Part shown: in pieces, positions 49,638 to 58,700 of the stretch
Numbering within the stretch: position 1 is the stretch's first letter
How the letters are laid out: each line of letters begins with the position of its first letter
DNA from: Bacillota bacterium
Lineage (GTDB): Bacteria; Bacillota; Bacilli; Paenibacillales; NBRC-103111
Direction: 5' to 3'
Length of the DNA: 64,000 nt
NCBI GenBank assembly: GCA_023388055.1
Contig: JAEWGW010000040.1
Coordinates: 1-64,000 of the forward strand
Position numbers and translations under genes: made by a program
Notes under the pieces: generated by a model
The model's input: only the letters and a program-made list of their open reading frames with translations
Databases searched by the model: none
What the model was told of the DNA's origin: nothing

Positions 49638-51509
49638 TTATACGACCTTCTTAAACTGGCTGGTATACAGCCGGAAGTAAAACCCTTCTGCCGCCAGAAG
49701 CTCGTCATGGGTTCCCCGTTCAATAATCCGCCCGCCGTCGATAACCAGGATCTGATCCGCCTCCCGGATGGTGGACAGCCGGTGGGCAATCACGAAGCTG
49801 GTCCTTCCCTTCATCAGGATGCGCATGGCGGACTGGATGTGCATCTCCGTCCGGGTATCGATGCTGCTGGTGGCCTCATCCAGAATCAGAATGGCCGGGT
49901 CGGCCAGAATAGCCCGGGCAATGGTGAGAAGCTGGCGCTGCCCGTGACTCAGGTTGCTGCCCTCTGCGGCCAGCACCGTGTTATATCCGTTGGGCAGCTT
50001 GCGGATGAAGCTGTCGGCGTTGGCCAGCTTGGCCGCCGCGATGACTTCCTCGTCGGTGGCATCCAGCTTGCCGTAGCGGATGTTCTCCTGGATGCTGTCG
50101 GAGAACAGCGCCGCATCCTGCAGCACAATCCCCAGCCCGGTGCGCAGGCTGTTCTTGTCGATGGTGGAAAGCTCCGCTCCATCCACCGTAACCGATCCGC
50201 TTTCCAGCTCGTAGAAGCGGGTTAACAGATTAACCACCGTGGTTTTGCCGGCTCCGGTTGGTCCCACCAGAGCAATCATATCACCGGGGCGGGCATGGAG
50301 GCTAACCCCCTTCAACACAGGTACACCTTCCTTGTATCCAAAGGTGACATCCTGGAAGATAACCTCTCCTCTAGGCGTCTGCCACAGCTTCCCTTCCGTC
50401 TCTTCTTCATATTCGTCAGGGGTGTCCATCACCTCAAAAACCCGCTCCGCCCCCGCAATGGCGGCTTGTATCATATTGAACTGGTTAGCCAGATCATTGA
50501 TGGGCCGGCTGAATTGGCGGGTATAGTTCAGGAAGCTGACCACCGTTCCGATGCTTACCATGGAATTAAGGGCCATCCAGCCTCCGGCAGACGCGATCAG
50601 AGCAAATCCCAGGTTGTTAATCACATTCATAACCGGGCCCATCATACCCGAAAGAACCTGCGCCTTAATGGAGGTATTGGTCAGTTCCTTGTTCATAGCG
50701 GCAAACCGTGCGATGGAGATTTCCTCCCGGCAGAAGGTTGCCACTACCTTTTGGCCCGAAACCGTTTCTTCAATAAAACCGTTCATTTCCCCCAGACTCT
50801 TCTGCTGTCCGCTGAAATACTTCCGGGTAAAGCTGGCGATTTTCCGGGTGACCAAAAGCGTAACCGGCACTGTCACCAGATTGAGCAGGGTCAGCCATAC
50901 ATTCAGGGTGAGCATAATCCCCAGTGCGCCGGCAAGGGTCAGCACGCCTGTAATCAGTTGAGTGACACTCTGATTCAATGTATTGGAAACATTATCTACG
51001 TCATTGGTCGTCCGGCTCATCAATTCTCCATGGGTTTTGCTATCAAAAAAACGGAGCGGCAGCTTCTGCAGCCGGCCAACCAGATCGTTCCGCAGCTCCC
51101 ATACAGCCCGTTGAGAAACCCGGTTCATCATGTACAGCTGGAGCCAATTCATCCCCGCCCCTGCCGCATACACAATAATAAGCATGATGCACAGCCGGAG
51201 CAGTCCGTTTACATCCCCCGGAAGAATGTACTTGTCAATGGCAGTACCGATGAGATATGGACCAATCAGGCCAAGTCCGGCTCCGATGGCAGTCAGCACA
51301 AACACCAGGATCAATCCGGTGCGCTGTCTGCGCAGATAATCCCATAAACGGCGGATTGTGCCCTTGGCATCCTTGGGGCGAACCTTGGGCAGCATTCCCC
51401 GCATAGCTCCCGGTCCGGGACCCCCAGGGCCTCCCGGTCCTCCGGGCATTCCCGGTACGGGAGCCTGGCCGCCGCGGCCACCAGTACGGTTAACGTTCGT
51501 TTCCGGCAT
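49638..51509 (-). CDS. Heterodimeric multidrug ABC exporter, catalytically complete subunit
   Basis: A 623-residue half-transporter with a Gly/Pro/Met-rich N-terminal extension (about 1-50), six helices and an ATPase domain: Walker A GPTGAGKTT, signature LSHGQRQ, Walker B ILILDEATSSID with the catalytic Glu. The partner gene upstream overlaps it by 20 bp and carries Asp at that position, the asymmetry seen in BmrCD/TM287-288-type pairs. Preceded by a MarR repressor gene, which supports drug-inducible export. AGGAGG sits ahead of the ATG. Confidence 0.9.
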   Translation of the reverse strand: MPETNVNRTGGRGGQAPVPGMPGGPGGPGGPGPGAMRGMLPKVRPKDAKGTIRRLWDYLRRQRTGLILVFVLTAIGAGLGLIGPYLIGTAIDKYILPGDVNGLLRLCIMLIIVYAAGAGMNWLQLYMMNRVSQRAVWELRNDLVGRLQKLPLRFFDSKTHGELMSRTTNDVDNVSNTLNQSVTQLITGVLTLAGALGIMLTLNVWLTLLNLVTVPVTLLVTRKIASFTRKYFSGQQKSLGEMNGFIEETVSGQKVVATFCREEISIARFAAMNKELTNTSIKAQVLSGMMGPVMNVINNLGFALIASAGGWMALNSMVSIGTVVSFLNYTRQFSRPINDLANQFNMIQAAIAGAERVFEVMDTPDEYEEETEGKLWQTPRGEVIFQDVTFGYKEGVPVLKGVSLHARPGDMIALVGPTGAGKTTVVNLLTRFYELESGSVTVDGAELSTIDKNSLRTGLGIVLQDAALFSDSIQENIRYGKLDATDEEVIAAAKLANADSFIRKLPNGYNTVLAAEGSNLSHGQRQLLTIARAILADPAILILDEATSSIDTRTEMHIQSAMRILMKGRTSFVIAHRLSTIREADQILVIDGGRIIERGTHDELLAAEGFYFRLYTSQFKKVV

Positions 51510-53232
51510 ATAGAACCTCCTCCTCTCCCAGCTGGGATCTGTAGATGTCCCGGTAAACGGGGCTATTGGCCATCAGCTCCCGGTGATTGCCTGAGGCGGC
51601 AACCGTACCGTCCTCTAACACCAAAATCCGGTCCGCTTCCATAACCGAGGAGATACGCTGGGCAATAATCAGGCTGGTGGTTTCCTTCATCCGCTCCCGC
51701 AGCGCTTTCTGGATGCGGGATTCCGTCCCCAGATCCACAGCGCTGGTGCTGTCGTCAAAAATAAGAACCGCCGGCTTCATCAGCAGCGCCCGGGCAATAG
51801 ATATCCGCTGCTTTTGCCCGCCGGACAAATTGACTCCCCGTTGACCCAGCACGGTCTCATAACCCTGGGGCAGCCCCATAATAAATTCATGCGCCTGCGC
51901 GGCTTGAGCCGCCGCCTCTACCTCCTCCAGCGAAGCATCCGGCATGCCAAAGGCGATGTTCTCCCGAATCGTTCCGGAGAACAGGACTGCCTCCTGAAGC
52001 ACCATGCCAATGCTGCCTCTTAAGCCCTCTAAGGGATAATCCCGCACATCGGTGCCGTCGATCAGCACCCGCCCCTCCTCCGCTTCATATAAGCGGGGAA
52101 TCAGGCTGACCAGCGTCGATTTGCCTGATCCCGTAGCGCCAAGGATAGCCAACGTTTCACCCGGCTGCACCGTAAAGCTGATATCCCGGAGCACCCTTTC
52201 GCCACCGTTATAAGCAAAGCCGACCCCTTCGAACTCGATTCGCCCCTTGCGGATGCGTTCCGCCAACACAAGGTCCGGGTTCTTCATTTCCGGCTCCGTT
52301 TCAAGTACCTCTACAATGCGCTCGGAAGAAGCCGTAGCCCGGGAAATATTGGCTAGCATCATTCCGACCATTAATAACGACGAAAGCAGCTGTGTCACAT
52401 AGTTGATGAACGCAGCCAAATCCCCAATGGGCAATGCATCATCCCAAAACAATTTGCCCCCCAGCCACAGCACGGTAACAATCGTGCCGTTCAGAAGCAG
52501 GAACATCACAGGCGACAGCGTAGCCATCATCACATTGGCCCGGAGCGCAACAGCCATATAGTCATCATTGGCCTCGGTAAACCGCTTGGTCTCATAATCC
52601 GACCGTACAAAAGCCTTCACAACCCGGATGCCTGCCAGATTTTCTTGAAGGACCGTGTTCATCCGATCCAGTCTTTTCTGAACCTTGGCAAACATGGGGA
52701 AGCCCTTGCGGGTAATCACGGCCACCACGGTAAACAGCACCGGAACCACAACCACCAGAATCATCGCCAGCTTCCAATTAATCGTAAATGCCAGAATCAG
52801 GCTGCCCACCGCAAGAAAAGGCGAACGGACCATCATCCGCAACAACATCTGCACAAACAGCTGCACCTGTGAGACGTCATTGGTAAGCCGTGTAATCAGT
52901 GATGCCGTGTGTATGTTCTCCAGATTGCGGAAGGAAAACCGCTGCACCTTGGTAAACACCGCCTCACGCAAATCCGCCCCAAACCGCATAGCAGCGATGG
53001 TGGAAAAAATACCGCAGCCTACACCTCCAATCAGACCGATAAGGGAGGTGACCAGCATCATGAGCCCTGTTCTCCGGATTTCATCCAGATTTCCGGCCAA
53101 TACCCCCTGGTCCACAATCTGCGCCATCAACTTGGGCTGCAGAAGGTCCATGGATACCTCCAACACCATGAGGAGCGGCCCCAGCAGTGCCGCCTTCCAA
53201 TATGGTTTTATATATTTCGCAAGTTTCAACAT
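51490..53232 (-). CDS. Heterodimeric multidrug ABC exporter, degenerate-site subunit
   Basis: A 580-residue half-transporter: six helices (about 15-310) and an ATPase with Walker A GATGSGKST, signature LSGGQKQR and Walker B VLIFDDSTSAVD, where Asp replaces the catalytic Glu. This marks the non-hydrolysing site of a heterodimer with the next gene. A MarR-type operator (53297-53310) lies 65 bp upstream of its start, between it and the marR gene. Confidence 0.9.
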   Translation of the reverse strand: MLKLAKYIKPYWKAALLGPLLMVLEVSMDLLQPKLMAQIVDQGVLAGNLDEIRRTGLMMLVTSLIGLIGGVGCGIFSTIAAMRFGADLREAVFTKVQRFSFRNLENIHTASLITRLTNDVSQVQLFVQMLLRMMVRSPFLAVGSLILAFTINWKLAMILVVVVPVLFTVVAVITRKGFPMFAKVQKRLDRMNTVLQENLAGIRVVKAFVRSDYETKRFTEANDDYMAVALRANVMMATLSPVMFLLLNGTIVTVLWLGGKLFWDDALPIGDLAAFINYVTQLLSSLLMVGMMLANISRATASSERIVEVLETEPEMKNPDLVLAERIRKGRIEFEGVGFAYNGGERVLRDISFTVQPGETLAILGATGSGKSTLVSLIPRLYEAEEGRVLIDGTDVRDYPLEGLRGSIGMVLQEAVLFSGTIRENIAFGMPDASLEEVEAAAQAAQAHEFIMGLPQGYETVLGQRGVNLSGGQKQRISIARALLMKPAVLIFDDSTSAVDLGTESRIQKALRERMKETTSLIIAQRISSVMEADRILVLEDGTVAASGNHRELMANSPVYRDIYRSQLGEEEVLYAGNER

Positions 53233-53296
53233 TGTTGCTGCTTCACCCCGTTTATCCGTTTATCCGTTTATCCATTGATTCAATCATCGAATTTTA

Positions 53297-53310
53297 ATTA
53301 GTCAGCTAAT
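53297..53310 (-). promoter_or_regulatory. Second MarR-type operator
   Basis: ATTAGTCAGCTAAT is an inverted repeat overlapping the marR stop codon. It shares TTAGTC..CTAA with the operator at 53815-53826, so the same repressor may also act just ahead of the exporter genes. Confidence 0.6.
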
Positions 53311-53779
53311 CCTTCTGCATCGGCGGTCCATCAATACCTCCGTTCCGTTCAGCTTCCTTGAGATTCTCGTACATTTGCAAGAGCAGCCGGCGAAAAATTA
53401 TTTTCTCCTCCGGCGTAAAGTTCTGAAACGAGGTTTTCTCCATCAGGTCGATCATATTCCGTACTTCCTGATGGGCAAGCCGGCCGCGCTCCGTCAGGTA
53501 TACACGGGATATCCGCTGATCCGCTTGATCTGCCCGGCGCTCCAAAAGTCCTGTTTTTTCCATCCGGGCAATCATCACATTCAAAGTGGCGGGAGTAATT
53601 CCCATCTGCTCCGCCAGCTCCTTCTGACTCTGCCCGTCCCGCTCCACCAGTGCCCGCAAAAGCGGCGGCTGCCCCGGATAAACCTCCCTCCCCGAGAGGT
53701 AGGATGATACCGTTTGATGATGCAGCTTGGATACCCTGCGAAACACCGTATCCACATGCTCCACCTTGTAAATATCCAC
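53306..53779 (-). CDS. MarR-family repressor of the ABC exporter
   Basis: A 157-residue winged-helix protein. The DNA-binding part has SQKELAEQMGITPATLNVMIARMEKTGLLER and the wing ADQADQRISRVYLTERG. The start is GTG with GGAGGGG six bases upstream. First gene of a marR-ABC-ABC operon. A perfect palindrome lies at the promoter start point. Ligands of the exporter probably release the repressor. Confidence 0.88.
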   Translation of the reverse strand: MDIYKVEHVDTVFRRVSKLHHQTVSSYLSGREVYPGQPPLLRALVERDGQSQKELAEQMGITPATLNVMIARMEKTGLLERRADQADQRISRVYLTERGRLAHQEVRNMIDLMEKTSFQNFTPEEKIIFRRLLLQMYENLKEAERNGGIDGPPMQKD

Positions 53780-53814
53780 TCACAGCCCCTCCTTCCATCC
53801 GCCCATTCATTTAC

Positions 53815-53860
53815 TTAGTCGACTAATCGTTATTGTAAAACACATCTGAACCCTCGTCAA
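53815..53860 (-). promoter_or_regulatory. marR promoter with operator
   Basis: On the minus strand TTGACG (53860-53855), 17-bp spacer and TACAAT (53837-53832). The perfect palindrome TTAGTCGACTAA (53815-53826) covers the start of transcription, the classic position for self-repression. Confidence 0.82.
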
Positions 53861-54230
53861 TCCCACCCAGCACCCCAATTCCCTCGTTCAGTTCAACCCC
53901 CCATAGAGATCCTGCCCAGCTCCCAAGGCATCCAGCCCAACCTCCATAGAGATCCAGAGAGCCCAGCGCTTCAGGAGTGCTTTTGTCCAGGGTGCCGACC
54001 ATGGCTCCCAAGGGATCCAGCCCACATAAGCTGCCCTACACTCCCTTTTCGGGTATTATCCCCTTCACTCAGGAACCAGATAAAATTACTCTCTTTTCCC
54101 TCAGGAACCGGCTAACGTCTCATTTTACTCTACACTCAGGAACCTGGGAATTGCTCTAATTTCGCTCACGAACCGTCTAATTGTTCTCATTTTAATTCTG
54201 CACCCAGAACCCGCTATCTGCTTTCATCAA
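53861..54230. repeat. Two families of degenerate direct repeats
   Basis: At 53880-54030 GCTCCCAAGG-ATCCAGCCC and CCATAGAGATCC each occur twice. At 54065-54215 the motif CTCAGGAACC recurs about five times every 30-37 bp (54069, 54101, 54136, then CTCACGAACC at 54165 and CCCAGAACCC at 54203), each followed by AT-rich TCTCATTTTA-like sequence. No gene is visible. Confidence 0.6.
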
Positions 54231-54432
54231 AATATAGGCCATGATCCTTAAAAAATATAAATCTCGAAAGTAGTTCCAAATAATTCTCCGAATCAAAAGA
54301 ATTCTGTACAAAAAGTTCTGCAACACAAATAAACCACCGTCCCCAACCGCTGGTCATCAAAAATAAAAAATTGAAGTAAAGGGAACTCCAACAGATGCTG
54401 AGTACCTCACTATGAAAATACTGATCACTTCA
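54231..54432. other. AT-rich intergenic sequence with a short direct repeat
   Basis: TCACTATGAAAATA occurs at 54407-54420 and 54430-54443, the second copy overlapping the end of the IS1595-like gene. Nothing else recognised. Confidence 0.4.
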
Positions 54433-55329
54433 CTATGAAAATAATGAGGCGGGACGAGCGCACATGCGGCTTATTTCCTGGAAAAGAGGCAGACCCTCCA
54501 ACAATAGATTAATGCGGCAGCAAAACTCATCTAAATACCGTTGGCGGTACTTGGGACCAACACCGCAAAAGGTGCTATGCAGCCATTCTCCGGCCCATCT
54601 TGTTAATGGCAGTCCTTTTTTGAGCTTGGCTGAAACAAAACGATTCACTTTCGTAAGACCAGGCTGCTTCCCTGACCCCATATATTGATCACAAAACTCC
54701 TCAACACTTTCCCTTGAAAGCTGGCCTCCCTCATAGTCTTCGGTTTGGACGGCCTGCATGTGAACACGGTATGGCTCGTCCTTCTCCGTTAAAGAAACAC
54801 AGACGATTACGGATGGATTAGTGGGAGGGTCCGAAAGAGAAGAGGTCGGATGGGAATAGGTTAGGGTTTCGCTGTGAAGGCACATTCTACCTGTTGGAGG
54901 AAGCAACTGCTTCCCTTCGGATAAAGCGCCGCGGATGGCGTGCAGTATGCTCCAGGCTGTTTTGTAGGTCACGCGGATCAACCCGGCAAGAGCAGTAGCA
55001 TTCACGGTCTCCTTGGGCTTGGCCAAATGATAGATCGCGGTGAACCATTTGATCAAGGAAGTCCGGGTACCCTCCATAATCGTTCCGGCAGTCAGCGAGG
55101 TTTGATGCTTGCAGCAGGCGCATTCATAGAGAGGCTGCTTACGGGTGTGAATGGTGTACGCTTGCCCGTGCCCACAATACGGACACACAAAACCATTGGG
55201 CCACTTCAGGCGAAACAGATATTCCTCACAGGCTTTTTCGGAGGACTGAAGCCGAAAGAAAAGAGCCTCCTCTTCTTGCTCCAATATATTGAGGCTGGAG
55301 ATACGATCCTTAATTATATTACCCCGCAT
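54433..55329 (-). CDS. Degenerate or domesticated IS1595-family transposase-like protein
   Basis: A 298-residue protein from the ATG at 55329 (GGAGGGG just upstream; a GTG eight codons earlier is possible). The N-terminal zinc ribbon of IS1595 transposases is intact: FVCPYCGHGQAY, then YECACCKHQTSLTAGT. The middle matches the helical linker (KWFTAIYHLAKPKETVNATAL) and the end matches the ISXO2 domain (WLHSTFCGVGPKYRQRYLDEF). The acidic catalytic residues expected after the linker are missing: that segment reads GRMCLHSETLTYSHP and is followed by a shortened core. No terminal inverted repeats were recognised. It lies behind a promoter with LexA-like boxes. Confidence 0.72.
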   Translation of the reverse strand: MRGNIIKDRISSLNILEQEEEALFFRLQSSEKACEEYLFRLKWPNGFVCPYCGHGQAYTIHTRKQPLYECACCKHQTSLTAGTIMEGTRTSLIKWFTAIYHLAKPKETVNATALAGLIRVTYKTAWSILHAIRGALSEGKQLLPPTGRMCLHSETLTYSHPTSSLSDPPTNPSVIVCVSLTEKDEPYRVHMQAVQTEDYEGGQLSRESVEEFCDQYMGSGKQPGLTKVNRFVSAKLKKGLPLTRWAGEWLHSTFCGVGPKYRQRYLDEFCCRINLLLEGLPLFQEISRMCARPASLFS

Positions 55330-55370
55330 CCCTATCCCCTCCGCTTCATCCACACCTTATTTTAAAAATA

Positions 55371-55418
55371 TATAAGAACATATATTCTCATTATATCGAA
55401 CATTAGTTCTTATAGCAA
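55371..55418 (-). promoter_or_regulatory. Promoter with two LexA-like boxes
   Basis: On the minus strand TTGCTA (55418-55413), 17-bp spacer and a perfect TATAAT (55395-55390). CGAACATTAGTTCT (55397-55410) carries the LexA core GAAC-N4-GTTC and fills the spacer; GAACATATATTC (55376-55387), one base off the core, covers the transcription start. Centres are 22 bp apart, two helical turns. Confidence 0.65.
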
Positions 55419-55627
55419 GAGATTTTTCCTCCAATATGTTGAAATTGGCATCAACCTATTGTTCCTGACCGAAGGGGATAATACACGAAAAGGGACCTAA
55501 AAGACATTAGATGACTGCAATAACTAGTGGTAATTATTGGATATTTTTGAAGGGATGGAGGGTAAACGTTAAGAATGGGCCATTTGAAGGTGAATTGGAG
55601 GATAAATTGAGCGGACTAGATTAAGAG
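55419..55627. other. Intergenic, nothing recognised
   Basis: AT-rich sequence without an open frame or repeat of note between the LexA-like promoter and the TTGGG microsatellite. Confidence 0.4.
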
Positions 55628-55670
55628 TTGGGTTGGGTTGGGTTGGGTTGGGTTGGGTTGGGTTGGGGGG
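55628..55670 (+). repeat. TTGGG pentamer microsatellite
   Basis: Eight perfect TTGGG units plus GGG. The G-runs on the plus strand could form a G-quadruplex. It lies just beyond the terminator of the beta-helix gene. Confidence 0.9.
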
Positions 55671-55677
55671 CGATCTA

Positions 55678-55711
55678 AAAAAACCACCGCCAGTATGGGA
55701 ACTGGCGGTGG
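55678..55711 (-). terminator. Terminator after the beta-helix gene
   Basis: CCACCGCCAGT / ACTGGCGGTGG perfect 11-bp stem followed by TTTTTTT on the minus strand. Confidence 0.92.
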
Positions 55712-55739
55712 GTGGATGAGAGTGGGTTTTATTGAGTGG

Positions 55740-58700
55740 TTAGTTTTTGACTTCTACGGTGATGGGTTGGCTGGTGGTTGATCCTGCTCCGTTGAGGAGC
55801 TCTGCTACATATTCATAATGGCCGGGGGACCGGTCGTGGAGCTGGACGGTTGCTTGTTGAGCGGCTGGAGTAGCGGCCTGAAGCGGCTGCTCTGTCATAA
55901 GGGTGCCGTTTTCGTACAGCCGGAAAAGGGTTCCGTTGGTGCCCCACCACAGGTTCATCTGCACCTGGTAGCTGCCGTCGCCGTCCCAATTGTCGTGGGA
56001 AAGGACTGCCTGCCCGGGGACTGCCTGGGCGACGGTGACCTGATGTGGATCGCTGCGGGTGGTGCCGAAGACATTGGTCAGCTCTGCTTCATATACATAC
56101 ACCCCGTTTGGTTTATAGGTCACCGCGGTGACGGTGGATTGGGCACCGGGGCTGCGCTCCGCCAATTGCTGTGTATCGATGAGAAGGCCGTTTTCGTAGA
56201 GCTTATAGGTGCTGCCATTGTTGCCCCACCACATATCCATCTTAATGGTATAGCTTCCATCCAGCAGGCCGGTATCATGGCCATTATTATCCGACAGGAC
56301 AGGTTTGCCGGGAGCCTTGGCCGGATCCGGCTTCGGAACCACATTGACCTTGTGGGTGGCCCTCACATCCGGCAAGGCTGCGGCGGCGACGGTGATGACA
56401 GCCTCCCCGACGCTTAGACCCAGCACTGTTCCGGCGTTATCCACCGACACTACGTTAGTATCGCTGCTGGTCCAAACCAGCTCCTTGTCGGAGGCATTCA
56501 CCGGCAGGACGGTGGCCGCCAGGGCAGCGGTTTGCCCCACCTGCAGCTCTGGCTGGGCAGACTGAAGCTCAATGCCCGTTACAGCCACTGGGAGCTGCTT
56601 AAACACAATATCATCGAGCATCAGATAGCTGAAGCCGCCCGTGTAAAAGCCTACCTTGCCGGAGGCCTGATGGCCGGGGTCCGATGCTTCCAGCCGTAGT
56701 TCTCCGTTTACGTACAGCTTGATATTGGCGCCGTCGGCCAACACACGGATTTGATACACTGTATCGGGCTTTAAATCCAGGTCAGGCAGCACATTTTGCT
56801 TGACTGTAGCCCATGCGGCGTTATACAGAAGCCACTTGGACGTTCCGTCACCCGTGGTTCTGTAGCCAATCCGGCTTGGTCCTCCGGTAGCGTTTTGGCG
56901 GTCAAAAATATAGAATGTCGTTGCATCGGGAAGGGTCGGCGGTGTTTTCAGCTTAAAGCTGAGATCATAGCTGCTGAACTCCTTGTTGACCACGGCGGAG
57001 GCGCCGTTCAAGATCTTGTACCAGCGCTTGCCGTCCACGTTGACAATACTGCGGTTAGGGTCCACTGGCCAACCGTTGCCCCCCGACTCAAAGTCTGTCG
57101 TATGCATGACATTGGAGACGATCATTTTGGCGGATGCGCTAGCATTGGGATTCTCCGCCGATACGGCGGTTATCACCGCTTCTCCAGTGGATACTCCTGT
57201 CACCACGCCGTTCGCATCCACGGTAGCCACCTGCGGGTTGCCGGAGGACCAGTTCAACGCCGTGTTGGCTGCATTAGAGGGATCAAAGGCAGCATGCAGC
57301 GCCAGTGTCTCTCCAACGGTCATGTTGGCCTGGGTTTTGTCCAGCAGCAAGCCGGATACCGCTGTGGTAGGCAATGTGAACTTAATATCGTCAAACCAGA
57401 GATAGCTGAAGTTGCTGACGTAGAAGCCCACCTTGCCCACAGGATTATGGGTGGGATCGGATGCCTTCAGCCGCAGCTGATCGTTGACATAGACGCTGAT
57501 GTCCGCTCCTTTGACCAACGCCTTGATTTTGTACTCCGTATTGGGCTTGAGGTCATGGTCCGGGAAGGTCACTTCCTTAACCGTCCCCCAGGCTGTGTTG
57601 TACAGCAGCCAACGGGAGGTTCCATCTGCATTGGTTTTGTAGCCGATCCGGCTGGAGTTGGGGCCTACCTGCCGGTCAAAGATATACATGGTCGCATAAG
57701 CAGGTATGGTATCCGGTGTCCGCAGCTTGAAGCTCAGCTCATACTCTGTATAATCCTTTTTGGTGAGAGAGGTGGCGCCGTTCTTGATTCTGTACCAGCG
57801 GTTGTCTCCGATTTTGTCGATGGCCCGGTTGCCGTCCAGCGTCCAGTCACCCGGATCCACTTCGAAGTCGGCAAAGTCGATGACTCCGTCTCCCTCATCC
57901 ACGGTAACCTGCACCGTTTCCGTCAGGAGCGGATTTTCCTGGGAAACTACTGTGATAAGAGCTTCACCCACAGAAACACCCTTGATGATACCCTTGCTGT
58001 CCACTGATGCCACATCGGGGCGGTCGGATTGATAGCTCAGGGCGGAGTTGGTGGCGTTCCAAGGAAGGACTGCAGCCTGGATGGTAGCGCTTTTAAAAAC
58101 TCCCAAGGTGATATTCTTGTTGTACACATACACTTCCCGGACCGGATAGTGATCAGTCCCATGGAGGGTGCCCGCTTTTCCGATGACTCCAATATCTGCG
58201 AAGGGAATAGCGGTAAAGCCGGGAATGCGGTTGAATACCTCCGCGTTGGCGTTCAGCTCCAGGTTGCCACCGGCCAGATCAACAAAACCGGGGTCACTGT
58301 CGGCAATCCAGTTGCCGGAATATTGCACAAGATTGAATTTGTCATAAGCGCCGTTGGTATTGGTGGTTTTGTCCCGGGCTCTCACCGGATTGTAGATCAC
58401 ATTGTTGGTAAAGGTGTTCGTTGTCGGATAGTAGCGGTTTTCGGTGAAGAAGTCGGCCAGCTCCGGATATTTTGCCATATGGGGTGTGCCGACGTAATTG
58501 TTATTGGCCGCAAACAGCTCCTGCCATTTCGTCATATAGTTCTTCGGAATCTGATTCTCCGGCTTATCGCCCAAATATATATCCGCATAATCATACGGAA
58601 CCTTACTGTCAATGAAGATATTATTGCGGGTTAGGATATGGGAGCCGCCGTTATTTTTGATTGCGGAGTTGCCCATCTTGTTGAAGATGTTCTCTTCAAT

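Noticed and set aside
53861..54230. CRISPR-like array of CTCAGGAACC repeats
   Set aside because: Repeat is only about 10 bp, spacers vary from 20 to 27 bp and share AT-rich sequence, copies are degenerate and no cas genes are present.
54433..55329. Intact insertion sequence of the IS1595 family
   Set aside because: No inverted ends or target duplication recognised, catalytic acidic residues missing, and regulation by a host-like promoter.
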